64,000 nt of DNA from positions 737,501-801,500 of the forward strand of contig JAQSEB010000005.1 of assembly GCA_030063045.1 (NCBI GenBank), read 5' to 3'. Shown piece after piece: positions 10,028 to 21,437 of the stretch. The DNA comes from Pratylenchus scribneri (Eukaryota > Nematoda > Chromadorea > Rhabditida > Pratylenchidae). The position numbers and the translations under genes were made by a program. The notes below the pieces were generated by a model. That model had not been told where the DNA came from. It did not search any database and worked only from the letters and a program-made list of their open reading frames with translations. Position 1 is the first letter of the stretch. Each line of letters begins with the position of its first letter.

Positions 10028-11473
10028 GAATTGGATGTTCTTTTCACTGATTCAACAAAAGTCAATAACCACAATAAAATTCAGCCAAATTTATCGGAAT
10101 TGGAAGGAAGTCAATGGAGCAGCGAATCAACTGTAAGCTAATTGTGTTAGAATTTCAATTTAATCAATCAAATTGGATTAGCAGGGTCCTCAAAATGTTC
10201 AATTAGCAAGTTGTGGACTTGTTTTAGAAGATGAATTCCGAGGCTCCAAATTCGAATTGGTCGGCGATGAACGAAATTGCAAGGCGGTGGAAACAAACGA
10301 TCAAAAGAATGCTGTTTGGCACTGTCAATGTTTTAAATTGGAAGAATTTTGCCAAATTTTCGAAATAATGGCTAGAATGCAAGGAGTGGCAACGGATTAT
10401 GGGGAAGAGGACTTTTTGATGAGGTGATGTATTCGGGGGTAAATTTCATAAATATTGTTCTTTCATATTTTCAGAAATATGCTTCTCCCAATTGAGCAAC
10501 TACGCATTATCCGTTCACCACAAAGACGTGGGCTTGTTTATGTAAGTCAAAAAAGCAAAGATTTAAAACATTAATTCGGATTTCCAGATTCTTCTGCCAG
10601 ATCATCAAGGAATTTTGCATCAATTATTGGAGGAAAACGAATTAAGCTGTCTTAATGGGGGTCCGGCACGTCTTAGCGAGGAACGAGCTCAGCCTATTCT
10701 GAAACAAGTGGCCCTTCTTATCGACTTTTGCCATAGAATTGGCCTCTATTTTCGTGACTTCCGATTGCGCAAATTCGTTTTTACTGACAGTGAAAAGTAA
10801 GTAATTCAAGAATTTACTTCAAATAAAAAGTAAAAACCATAATCGAGAAAACTTTGAATTTTTTAAAATTTATCATAGTTTTCCAAACAGTATCATATCA
10901 TCGTAAACTATTAGACGACAAAATAATTAGTTAATTTAAAATTAAACAAGGAAATGAGATATCAGATATGTGAAGGAAAAATTTTTATGAAATGTTAATA
11001 TAATAAATTCCAATTAATATTTTCCAGGACTCAAATTCGCGTCAATAATGTTCTCGACTTGTATTTGGCTCCAAAAGGAACAAACATATCGGTAATTTCA
11101 CGCGAATTCATTCCGGCATATATTGCTCCGGAACTTATTGACAAAAAGGTTCAATAATGTTAATGGATTACCGTATCAAATTCCATTTTTTCTAGAATGA
11201 ACAATGTCGTGGAAAAGCTTCTGATATTTGGGCTTTTGGTGTTTCAATATTCACATTGTTGAATGGTCGATACCTTTTCTTTGAGTCCAATCGGAGTCCA
11301 ATCACACTGTAAGAATTTTTATTTATAAAACCCTAAAAAACGAAATTTTTAGGCTTCGACGCATTCGAGCCCATCGTTTTTCTTTTCCAATCAATGAAAC
11401 AATATTGGCGGCACAACTTCAGCCAACGAAATTGATGGCGGCCGCTTCGGATGATTCAAACGATGAATTGGAG
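10028..11473 (+). CDS. Tribbles-like pseudokinase, seven exons
   Basis: Exons 10028-10132, 10185-10423, 10475-10541, 10588-10796, 11028-11148, 11196-11308 and 11353-11473 join in frame to about 325 codons. The kinase fold is clear from about exon 2: the catalytic-loop region reads YFRDFRLRKFVF, as in the Tribbles LRDLKLRKF signature; the DFG motif is absent (NVLDLYLAP); AYIAPELI and ASDIWAFGVSIFTLLNGRY follow; LLRRIRAHRFSFP matches the end of the known domain. The last C-lobe helices and the C-terminal COP1/MEK-binding tail are missing. Tribbles proteins are scaffolds that steer ubiquitin ligases and MAPK signalling; C. elegans NIPI-3 is the nearest named relative. The first exon (ELDVLFTDSTK) has no recognised domain and no Met. 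If the last donor is not used the frame stops at 11506. If it is used, the next in-phase exon is Lon-like (13622). Confidence 0.75.
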
Positions 11474-11877
11474 GTGAGGATAGAAGGGGGATGGGCAATA
11501 GAATGAACACTCTTGGTAGGGGGACAGTACCTAGGCTGTTCTTTTGATCATAGCTCAATGAGGAAGAAACCAATTGAGAAAGGCGATATACAATTTTAAA
11601 GCCCCAAATGTCCTCTAGCTTAAAAAAATTTGTAAAATTAGTGGCTTTTCTTCAAAATGTTAGGATTTGGTACACTCAAAAACCTACCATTTTTAAGTTT
11701 TCATAAAATTTTAACTTTTTAAAGAAGGGTTAAATGGTATATATCGCCTTTCAAAAATGGTTATTGCCTCGTAGATCTATTGGTCAATTCGGTACTATTG
11801 CAATTTAAATGCTGGAATGGATAATAATTAGGAGGATGATGATGATAAAGAAGAAAAATGAAGCTGAGTATGTTCTT

Positions 11878-13200
11878 GGTCATCTTCTCTTCTCTTCATC
11901 TTCATCATCATCTTTGTCATTATCTTCATCATCATCATTATCTTCGTCGGCTTCTTCATCCTCATATTCTTCGTCATTATCATTATCTTCATCATCATTA
12001 TCATCACCTTCGTCATCATATTCGTCTTTATCATCCTCTTCTCATCATCATCATCATCGTCATCATAATTATTTTCATCATCCCCATCACTATCATCTTC
12101 ATCCTCATCATTATCTTCATCATCATCTTCTTCATCCTCCTCCTCTTCTTCGTCATTATCATTCTCTTCGTCATCATCATCTTCGTCATTATCTTCATCA
12201 TTTTATCATCTTCTTTATCATCGTCTTCTTCTTCATCATCATCTTCATCATCTTCGTCATCATCTTCATCATCCTCATCATTAACTTAATCATCATCATT
12301 ATCTTCGTCATCTTCTTCATCCTCATATTCTTCGTCATTATCATTATCTTCGTCATCATCTTCATCTTCTTCATCATCTTCTTCGTCATCTTCATCATCA
12401 TCTTCATCTTCTTCATCCTCATCATCATCTTCTTCATCATTATCTTCGTCATCTTCTTCATCCTCATCTTCTTCGTCATTATCATTCTCTTCGTCATCAT
12501 CATCTTCGTCATTATCTTCATCATCGTCATCATTAACTTAATCATCATCATTATCTTCGTCATCTTCTTCATCCTCATCTTCTTCGTCATTATCATTCTC
12601 TTCGTCATCATCATCTTCGTCATCATCCTCATCATTAACTTAATCATCATCATTATCTTCGTCATCTTCTTCATCCTCATATTCTTCGTCATTATCATTA
12701 TCTTCGTCATCATCTTCATCTTCTTCATCATCTTCTTCGTCATCTTCATCATCATCTTCATCTTCTTCATCCTCATCATCATCTTCTTCATCATTATCTT
12801 CGTCATCTTCTTCATCCTCATCTTCTTCGTCATTATCATTCTCTTCGTCATCATCATCTTCGTCATTATCTTCATCATCGTCATCATAATTATTTTCATC
12901 ATCCCCATCACTATCATCTTCATCCTCATCATTATCTTAATCATCATCTTCTTCATCCTCCGTCATCATCATCTTCGTCATTATCTTCATCTTCATCTTC
13001 TTCATCATCTTCATCATTATCTTCATCTTCATCTTCATCATCATCTTCATCATCATCTTCATCTTCTTCATCCTCATCATCATCTTCTTCATCATTACCT
13101 TCGTCATCATCCTCATCATTAACTTAATCATCATCATTATTTTCGTCATTATCTTCATCATTTTATCATCATCTTCGTCATTATCTTTATCATCATCAAC
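11878..13200 (+). repeat. Long imperfect trinucleotide tract (TCA/TCT/TCG)n
   Basis: About 1.3 kb of almost pure TCA, TCT and TCG triplets lies in the gap between the Tribbles and Lon exons. An internal block of about 356 bp is duplicated (from about 12286 and from about 12642). Translation gives only Ser-, Ile/Phe- or Met/Lys-rich runs, and the acidic frame on the minus strand is cut by TAA. It is probably intronic. Confidence 0.9.
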
Positions 13201-13621
13201 ACTTTCTCTTCCAGTAACTAAACTGCAATGGTACCACGAATTCTATTACCCCGACAATTCAACTTGCCGATCGATGTTTATGATAACTTATTTATTTTGA
13301 TGATTTAATATCCAATTAGAAGATTGTTAGCTATCCATTCTAGAGTTATGCCAAAAATTCTATAAAATTTCTCTAATCCATAGGAGAGCTATTCTAAATG
13401 ATTTAATCGGCATAATTCTAACAATTAATAGAATTAAATAGCAATAGTCTCCTCTTAAATTTGATAATAAAATCGTCAAAATTGTTTCAGTCCATAATAA
13501 GTTATTATAAACATCGTTAAATTGTCCTTCAAATGGGGAATTGTATTTCGAAAGGGGAATTCTAAAATGATAACACATGGGGAAAGAAAACTAAATAATT
13601 TCACCAATTAACTTCTTACAG

Positions 13622-15264
13622 GATGAGGAAACGGTCAACAACTTTTTTGAGAACGAAAAGTTATTCGAAAAGCTTCCAATTGGAGTTGGAATGGGCTTGA
13701 CAACAACAACAACGTTTTACGTGGAAACGATGGCCGAAATTGGATTGCCACGAATCAACATTTTTGGTAGCAACATCTTGAGTTCGATGAAAGAATCAAT
13801 TCAAATCGCCCACATTGTTGCCCGGAATTTTTTGAAGCAAAAAGACCCAAAAAACACGTTTTTTGAAACGAGAAATATTCATGTGAATATTCCCCAAGTC
13901 AGTTTCATTTTTGGATTTATTTAAAAGTTGAAAAAATATTGAAAATGTCGAAAAGATTATTATAAATTTTGAAAAATATTAAAATGGCGCACTTTTAATG
14001 ATTTAGAAATTTATCCTAGACCTCCAAATTTTATACTCAGTCGATAAATCTCCCAAGACTCATTAATTTATTTACATTTTAGCGTGGGTACTAATTCAAA
14101 TTTAGTTTTAAACCGAAAAATTAACCATTTAATACCCTTTAATTGTTGACGAAACCATAATAAATTATAACCATATTCAATGCTTCTTGACGAGATTTAT
14201 CGATTCACTGAAGTTTAGAGTCTAGGAAAAAAAATCCAGTACAATCATTTGGGTATTTTAAAAACATTTTTGACATTTTCAATATTTTTTGACTAAATAT
14301 TTCCATATTTATTTTTAATTTCAAATTCAGAAATACATTCCATTCACTGGTCCATCTGCTGGCGTGGTCTTTGTCTCAACTTTGATTTCACAAGCCATTG
14401 ATCAACCAATTCCAACAGAAGTGGCCATGACAGGCGAAATCTCATTGTTGGGAATTATTGTCAAAGTAGGCGGAATTAATCAGAAGGTAAATTAATGTTC
14501 TTTCTTATTTTAAAAATTAAAAAAAAATGGCGAAAAAATTAAAAATGGCGAAAATTAGAGGTTTATAATGATAACTTTTTTATCCTAAACCATCCACAAT
14601 AGATAGATTTCGTTAAATGCACTTTTGATTATTTTTGGAATTAACAAATTTTAACTTTATCATGAACCAAAACGGAAAAACATTACAAATAGTTTAAAAC
14701 TTTTAGTATATTATTGAGATGTTAAAACTTTTTTACTTTTAACTTATTACTAGGTCAAACTGTTTTGTATTTGTATCATAATTTTTTAAAATACAAATAT
14801 CATTAGTGCGCTAGATTTATAGGGATTAAAAACATTTATTTTTTTCTCTGAGTGTTTTTTTCTTAAATATGATTTTTGGGATTTTTTTTTTGCATTTTTT
14901 ACTGATTTTTTAAAATTAATTTTTAACAAACCATGACAAATTTTATGTGAATCAGGGATGAGATCTATCGATTGGTTATAGGTTTTAGAGTCAAAACCAT
15001 GAACCCCTATTGTATTTTCGCCATTTTTAATGTTTTTTTTTTGCCAAATTAATACTATCATTTTAAAATTTTATTTTATTACAGTTAAAAATTGCAAAAA
15101 AGGCCGGTTTTAAAAAGATGATAATGCCAAAATCCAATGAAGAGGATTATGAAAAATCGGATGAACTTGGTCGCCAAGATATGGAAGTCGAATTTGTTTC
15201 AAATTATGAGGAATTATTCAAGATTATTTTCCCAAGATTTAAGCCAAAGATGTTTGTCGCATAA
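13622..15264 (+). CDS. Lon protease C-terminal (P) domain, catalytic Lys lost
   Basis: Exons 13622-13897, 14331-14486 and 15085-15264 give 203 codons and a TAA stop. The protein follows the mitochondrial-type Lon peptidase domain from just before GVGMGL to the C-terminus: MKESIQIAHIVARNFLKQ, IHVNIPQ, GPSAG, EVAMTGEISLLG and VEFVSNYEELFKIIFP. The catalytic Ser is present (TCT, 14355-14357). The position of the catalytic Lys in GGIKEK is Asn here (GGINQK; AAT, 14478-14480), so the Ser-Lys dyad is broken. The AAA+ ATPase and N-domain are absent, and the 2.1 kb upstream hold only the triplet tract. The first exon has no good start and begins in phase 0, which fits the last Tribbles exon. It is either the 3' end of a Tribbles-Lon chimera or an orphan fragment; three intact exons argue for recent origin or constraint. 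Confidence 0.75.
14090..14230. repeat. Solitary copy of the 46-bp repeat family
   Basis: Inside a Lon intron. CATTTAATACCCTTTAATTG followed by TTGACGAAACC and TTGACGAGATTTATCGA is a diverged single copy of the minisatellite element found in delta-COP introns. Confidence 0.6.
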
Positions 15265-15342
15265 TTTTGATTTGCCTATTTAAATTGTTGTTCATTTACA
15301 ATTGTTATATTTCTTTTTTATTATAATTTATTTAGTTTAATT

Positions 15343-15348
15343 AATAAA
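15343..15348 (+). terminator. Likely polyadenylation signal of the Lon/Tribbles-Lon gene
   Basis: AATAAA about 80 nt after the TAA stop of the Lon exon. Confidence 0.5.
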
Positions 15349-16728
15349 TTATTATATATCATTTCTTGGGTACCTTTTTTAGTAATTTTCAGAAAAAAAA
15401 GCCTAAAAATTGAAAAATATTTTGGACAAAAAAATTGAATTTGATAAAATTTTGTTTTTTAAAATGTTTTTCAAAAAATTAAAATTTCGGCAAATTATGA
15501 TTTTTTGAATAGGTAGAACATTGTGACTGAATTGCTACCAAATATAATTGTGAATTTTTTACCCCAGAAAATGTCAAATTTACCTAATTTGCAAAAAAAA
15601 AAACAAAAAATAATCATTTGATTCTTGATTTCGTATTTTGATCAATTTTTAAATTTTTTTATTATTTATTGGTCAAAAAATAAGTTTTATACACTTTTTG
15701 TATCAATTTCAATTTTTTATACCTTTTAAATAACTTTTTAGCCAAGTTTTGTACCATTTTTATATACCCTTTTCACGATTTTTAATACCTTCAAATCTCA
15801 TTCCTATCCAAAATTGGACAAAAATGGTTAATTTTACAAAAAGAACATTATTGAAATCATTTTTAGAAAATACTAATTATTTCCTTAAAAGAAATATTTT
15901 AATAAAAATTTTAAAATTTTATTTTGCGTTTCTTGCGTTTTTCAAAAATTGACATACATCCCTCTGGTCGGGATCTCGAACGGGATTACCGAATTAGTTG
16001 TAAATTTTTAATATACTAGGTTTTCTAATTTTTGGTACCCAGAATAAAGAATTTTCCAAAATTTTTAATTTTTTGAAAAAATGATAATTATAATTTAACA
16101 GTTTAAACGAACTTGGCTACATGATACTTGGTCCAAAGACCATTTGGTTCAAAGGAATAAAAACTACCATTTGGTCCGAATTAATAAAAATCCTCCCCCA
16201 TCCGGCCCCGGGCCTTTTTTGCCCCCGGCCCCGAAGATTGGAAAACCCCTTTTCCGAATCCCCCCCCCCCGTAGAGCGTAGAGCCTCTCCTCAGCCGGGA
16301 TCCCGAAATTTCGTGGGCAATGTTTTTTCGGATATTCAACTAAAAAGTCTTTCACTATTTTCATGTATGAAAAATGATATTTTAGTGAAAAATAATCTTT
16401 TTTATTGAAAAATTCATTTTTCTCGCCCACATAAAATGAGTCAGAATCTGATAATGAGCCAATTTGGAAACAAATTCTGGATGAAGAAATGGGCCGACTT
16501 TTATTATAATATATTTTAAATCATTCAATTTTATGCATTTTATTTATTTATTAAACTTTTGGAAAAATTTTAGAAATAAAAAATTTTTTGAAAGTTGAAA
16601 AAAATTTTCCAATAAAGGGCAAATCCCCCGAGAATTCGGGGTCCACGGCCCTCGCCCTGCACCGGAGCCCCCGGCCCCGGTGGTCGTCCCCCGGACGCCT
16701 GGCTAAAAAAATTAAATTTAATTATTTT
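15349..16728. other. No gene recognised; AT-rich with GC-rich patches
   Basis: 15349-15950 is AT-rich and featureless. 15960-16005 has a CGGGATCTCGAACGGGATT patch related to 20470-20620. 16195-16315 and 16620-16700 are C/G-rich (CCCCCGGCCCC-like) and may be arms of an unresolved repeat. The open frames across these patches look spurious. Confidence 0.5.
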
Positions 16729-17966
16729 TTAATATAAACTTCTTTTTGGCTGCATTGGTTGTATTTCATCATAAATAGCTTGAAATGCCTCTTGGTAAAA
16801 TTCCATTTGTTTCCCGGGAAGAAGTGCATGGGCCGCCACAATGACTTTATGCTTCACCATTGCTCCAATGGTGAATACTTGCTTGAAATTTCCCGGGCAA
16901 CTTTTGAACGTTCCATCCACCGCCCAGCAGTCATTTGTCTTCAGGATTTCGATCATCTAAAATTTTGTTGGTAATTAAAAATGAGCAACTTCTATAGGAA
17001 AAATTTTGATATTTGGTAATTAAAAATGAGCAACTACTATACGAAAAATTTTGGTATTTGGTAATAATCAGAAACTTCCATAGAGAGATTTGCTATTTGG
17101 TAATTGATTTTAAATATTATTTAAATTTAAACCTCTGGATGGGCAAAAACCAAGACGACACGATCATCATGCACCCGGTGGTCACGCGAATCATAGAGGT
17201 CAATTCGATGAAGAATCCCGTTTTTGTCTTTTTTTGCAATGAGTGAAATTGGCAAATCCATTTCCATCACATTTGCCGTGTTCACATTTCCGAAAATATT
17301 CTTATTCACACTAAAAATGGAATATATATAAATTTATCTTTTTCTTTATTTAAATTTTTCAAAATTTGGAATTCATTTACCGGTGGACTTGGATGTTCAA
17401 TGCATTGTTGGACCCCATGGCCATGAATGTGGCGTCGTGGACTGTTCCTCTCACATCGGCGATCAACTTGCCATTCTTCGCATTTGGTTCAGCTTCCTTG
17501 CATTTTGTCAATTCATGTCGTTTTCTGGCTGCTTTTTGTTTGTCTGGATTGGGATCATGGGTGTGTTCAAATTTGTTTCGTGTTCCCATCATTTTTCCGT
17601 TGTTCTCGGTGACAAGTGCAGTTGCACGGCATTTGTGGACTCTATCAGATGAACATCTCCATGATTTGGAGTTTTTTGAATTGCGGATATATTTATATCC
17701 TAGATTTTTAATTGGATTAAATTTTAGCACAAACTCGCTATTAAACCTTCGTGCCAAATTGCTTTTTTGATGATTTCGAATTCAATCAATCCGTCGTTTT
17801 CTTCTTCATTTTCTCCAATGCCCTGAGCTTGCGATGATGTTGTCGAAGAATTTGTGCCCTGAGCTTGCGATGTTGTTGTCACAACGTCAATTTCTTCTTC
17901 TGATGGAATTCGTGGCCGCTTTCTTTGTTTTTTTAATTGTTCTAATTTTGCCCGAACATCTGCCAT
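16729..17966 (-). pseudogene. MULE (Mutator-like) transposase with FLYWCH domain, truncated
   Basis: Minus-strand exons 17966-17381, 17310-17133 and 16956-16729. The start MADVRAKLEQLKKQ lies just after an ATTTTCAG acceptor. A FLYWCH-type zinc finger follows (LGYKYIRN, SWRCSSDRVHKCRA, FEHTHDP), and the last exon has the start of the MULE transposase core: WAVDGTFKSCPGNFKQVFTI and AAHALLPGK. DGTF contains the first catalytic Asp. The frame shifts by one base in an A6 run (plus 17763-17768); seven A's would restore it. The protein ends soon after LLPGK, so the rest of the RNase H-like core is missing. No terminal inverted repeats were found. A decayed DNA transposon of the Mutator superfamily. 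Confidence 0.75.
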
Positions 17967-18049
17967 TTTATTAATTTGTTCTCTGAAAATGGCAGAATTA
18001 TATTCATTATGGGTCAAATAATTCAATAAAATATTAGGATTAAAAAATT

Positions 18050-18480
18050 ACGAAAAGCCAATGCTAGATTTGGATATAGGATGGTCGAAAACCCCGGGAT
18101 TGACTAATCTTGGCACTAAATTAACTAAAAATAATGTTGGAAATAATAAAAAACAAAATAGGTAAAAATTATAGGTAATTTGAAAAAAAAATATGATAGG
18201 TAAATTGAAATAAAATAGGAGGATAGTTAATTTGAAAATAGGTAATTTGAAATATAGGTAATTTGAAATAAAATAGCAGGATAGGTAAATTGACCCCGCG
18301 CCTTTGGATGAGGAAAAAATTATTCATAAGATGAAAAATATAAATCATAGATTTTTTAATTTTCATTTGATTTATATATCATTAAAAAGAGGAGATTTTT
18401 CTGCAATTGTTATAACTGATTATAAATTTCTATCAAATTTTTAAAATTTTAAAATATTTTGCTTTATTTTTAATTGCAAT
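18050..18480. other. No gene; AT-rich repeats
   Basis: Several imperfect copies of an ATAGGTAATTTGAAATA-like motif at 18160-18290, then AT-rich sequence. No coding signal. Confidence 0.5.
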
Positions 18481-18514
18481 AGCTGAAAAACGCTCGACAC
18501 GTTTCATTTTGTTG

Positions 18515-18812
18515 TGACCACCTCGGCGTTTTGCGATGACGGAATTGCATTCGAATTCCGTTCGGCGTTTTCCTAAAAATCCGAGTGGTCAATTCCGCGG
18601 AATTTTCATTCCGTCGCCGACAAAAAATTCCGTCCTATTTTGTGGTCACAATGATTTATGAGAAACTGGTCATGTGACCACAAAATTGGACGGAATTTTT
18701 TGTCGGCGACAGAAGGAAAAATTCTGCTGCTTGTGACCAACACTCGGCGGAAGGCCAAAACGCTCTCCTTTCTCCGCGGCGTCCTTCCGCCCTATTGTGA
18801 CCGAGGGGTTAA
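18515..18812. mobile_element. Foldback MITE
   Basis: The arms pair around a loop at about 18650-18675: TCGCCGACAAAAAATTCCGT on the left against ACGGAATTTTTTGTCGGCGA on the right, flanked by GTGGTCAC/GTGACCAC and, further out, GTTGTGACCACCTCGGCG against CTATTGTGACCGAGG. Non-coding. Confidence 0.7.
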
Positions 18813-19272
18813 TCCTGCGCACTTTCCGGGCCTCTCCGGACCATTTCCCATCCATTTCAGGGCTTAATCTGATTTAATCACCCTGTATTCACCTTAATCC
18901 CCCTATATCCGGCTATATCCTGCGCACTCTCAGGCACTTCTCCGACCTTCCACTGGCCCTTCGGACTATTCCCATTATCGTGGCTTAATCCGGCTTAATC
19001 TCCTTCAATCCTGCTTAATACCCCTACATCTGGCTATATCCCGCGCACTCTCTGTCTCCGACCTTCCACTGGCCCTCCCGACATTCCCATCAATTTCGAG
19101 GCATAATCCGGCTTAGTCCTCCTATATCCACCTTAATCCCCCTATATCCGGCTATATCTTGCGCATTCGCTGGGCCTCGGCCTACATCCCCGACTTTCAA
19201 CTGGCCCTCCGGACCATTTCCCATCAATTTCGTGGCTTTTAATCCGGCTTAATCCTCCTATATCCGGACCAG
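18810..19272. repeat. Tandem repeat of about 105-122 bp
   Basis: Four imperfect units start near GCGCACT (18817, 18922, 19044, 19161) and contain GACCTTCCACTGGCCCT and CTTAATCCCCCTATATCCGG. They are the reverse complement of the body of the foldback element at 31860-32975, so they probably derive from it. A further piece follows the MITE at 19885-19925. Confidence 0.7.
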
Positions 19273-19880
19273 GATGTTTCAGCGCCGACGTTTCAGCGCC
19301 AGTAGACGTTTCAGCGCCAGCTGTTCCCCCTTTATATTTCGACTTAAAAACTTTTTTTTTCTGAGGTTTTCGACTATGGAGAATCCAAATTTGGCATTAG
19401 TTTTTCATTATCTTTATTAGTTGAACCGGTATAGGTTCACAAACCGGTTTCGAAAATTCAAAGTTTGACATTTTGGGCCGTATTATATATCAACCGATGT
19501 GTCTTGTCGAGCTGATTACGAATCTGTAATCGGTTTCACATAAAACCCAAAACTAAAAAAGTTATGGCCATTTAAAATTTCATTAGATGTATAGGTGGCC
19601 CACTTGAGTAAATTGGCCATAACTTTTTTAATTTTGGGTTATATGCAAAATGGATGACTGATTCGGACTCGGCTCATCAAGACGCGTCGATTGATGTATA
19701 TTTTGACTTGATTTGGAGTCATTGATTTTTCATCATGTCATAGATTTTTTACTTGACAAGATATCAATTAAATGGATATCAGAACCGGATTCCCCGACTC
19801 CGAAAACCCTATATTCGACATTTTTACATCGAAATATAAAGGGGGAACAGCTGGCGCTAAAACGGCGGCGCTGAAACATC
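19273..19880. mobile_element. Palindromic MITE with GTTTCAGCGCC ends
   Basis: Inverted ends of about 55 bp: GATGTTTCAGCGCC on the left and GGCGCTGAAACATC on the right, plus CAGCTGTTCCCCCTTTATAT and its complement. On the left, GTTTCAGCGCC is present three times in tandem. Inner inverted pairs GGCCATAACTT and AAAAAAGTTATGGCC link it to the 4669-5446 family. It inserted in the 115-bp repeat. Confidence 0.75.
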
Positions 19881-19925
19881 CCCGACCGTCCTATATCTAC
19901 CTTAATCCCCCTATATCCGGCAATC

Positions 19926-20855
19926 AGATTTTAAAAATTTAGGACGATATAATTATTTTTTAGCTTTTTGGACCAAATGATTTTTGGACCAAATATTTGG
20001 ACTCCCAATATTTGTATAAATCTATATTTAAAATCTATTTCGGTTAGAGTCTGATTTTAAGAAAAATCAACATTTTAACTTTTAAGGAGTGCAATTTTGA
20101 TCGCCCATTATAAATAGGTATACCTCTATCTAGCTTTAGAAAAACGCTCTCTTAACACGTTGGTTTTTGTCAAAGAAAAAGAAGTTAATGTTAGTTTGGC
20201 CAAATTTGGGAATTCTTTTCCGTTTACTTTCTATCTTTGCTCTTTTCCTTCCAAAAACAAAAATCCAGCGGATTTGGTCTGGGGGTGGATAACCGATAAC
20301 CGAGGAATTATTGACAAAAATTTCGACATTTTTATGCTCCAGACAAAAATTTTTTAAATACAATAATTCCAAGGAGAAAAATTTTCTCCAAAAATGGGCC
20401 CAGAGGGCAAAATTTAAACAAAAAATATCCAAATATGACCTTTTTATCAATACGAAAATACGATGATGCTTCGGTCGGGAACCAGTTCGGTATTACCGAA
20501 TCAATACCGATACCGGTTAATACAGAAAAATTTTCGGTCGGGATCCCATTCGGGATTATCGAATCAATACCGAGTTGGGATCCCGAAAGATACCGATCCG
20601 TATCCCGTACCGTCTGATCTCTAGTCTTAATCCAGCCCATGTCTGAAATGTAAGGCCATTATTAAGTAGCACAATTTAGCCGCAGTTTTAAACCATCTTT
20701 ATCCAAAAGAATATTTCTTTATTCTATTTTTAATTTAAATTCATTGGATGATTATCCGTTAAGTGCATTTTTACTTAAAGAGGCTGTGGTTGACAATTTG
20801 AAAGTGCCAAAATTTGCTGCGATTCTAATTTCTAATTTAAATTCAGTTTTAAGAT
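19926..20855. other. No gene; repeat remnants
   Basis: 20440-20625 is rich in GGTATTACCGAATC and CGGGATCCC motifs and ends TACCGTCTGATCTCTAG, which looks like one end of another hexamer-rich MITE whose partner end I could not find. The rest is AT-rich. Confidence 0.45.
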
Positions 20856-21437
20856 CAGGGATGCCAAGTCCCTAAGTGAAAAATATGGCAAAAGCAAAAA
20901 AATATGGCAAAATCATTTTTATGGCATCATTTTTTTACGATAAAATTATAAAAATGCGTTTATTTTTCTTTTCCATGCTTATTAGTATTCGATTTTGCAT
21001 TGTTCGAAAGCCCATTTTGCGAAAGTAAATAAGATAAATGCATTATCAAATCGAACAATGGCCGCGCAGCGAAGATTTTAGTCCAAAAATGGCCGCGCAG
21101 CGAAAGAATTTAGTCCAAAAATGGCCGCGCAGCGAAAGAATTTAGTCCAAAAATGGCTGCGCAGCGAAAGAATTTAGTCCAAAAATGGCTGCGCAGCGAA
21201 AGAATTTAGTCCAAAAATGGCCGCGCAGCGAAAGAATTTAGTCCAAAAATGGCTGCGCAGCGAAAGAATTTAGTCCAAAAATGGCCGTGCAGCGAACGAT
21301 TTTACTAAAAATCATCATTTTTAAGAAATTTTTAAAAATATGGCATTTATAAGGCAAATAAAAAATATGGCAAAAAATAAGGCAAAACTTCAAAAATATG
21401 GCAAATGCCATATAAATAAGGTATTTTGGCATCCCTG
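20856..21437. mobile_element. hAT-like MITE carrying a 32-bp tandem array
   Basis: Inverted ends CAGGGATGCCAA and TTGGCATCCCTG. The flanks TTTAAGAT (20848-20855) and GTTAAGAT (21438-21445) are an 8-bp target duplication with one mismatch. ATATGGCAAAA motifs line both arms. The centre is a tandem array (21058-21304). Confidence 0.8.
21058..21304 (+). repeat. 32-bp tandem repeat, nearly eight copies
   Basis: Unit ATGGCCGCGCAGCGAAAG followed by AATTTAGTCCAAAA, 32 bp, with C/T variation in GGCYGCGC. It forms the core of the surrounding hAT-like MITE. Relics of the unit occur at 9040-9170. Confidence 0.9.

Noticed and set aside
11809..13122. 437-codon Ser/Ile/Phe/His-rich open frame
   Set aside because: It lies wholly in a triplet repeat between splice sites and has no complex sequence.
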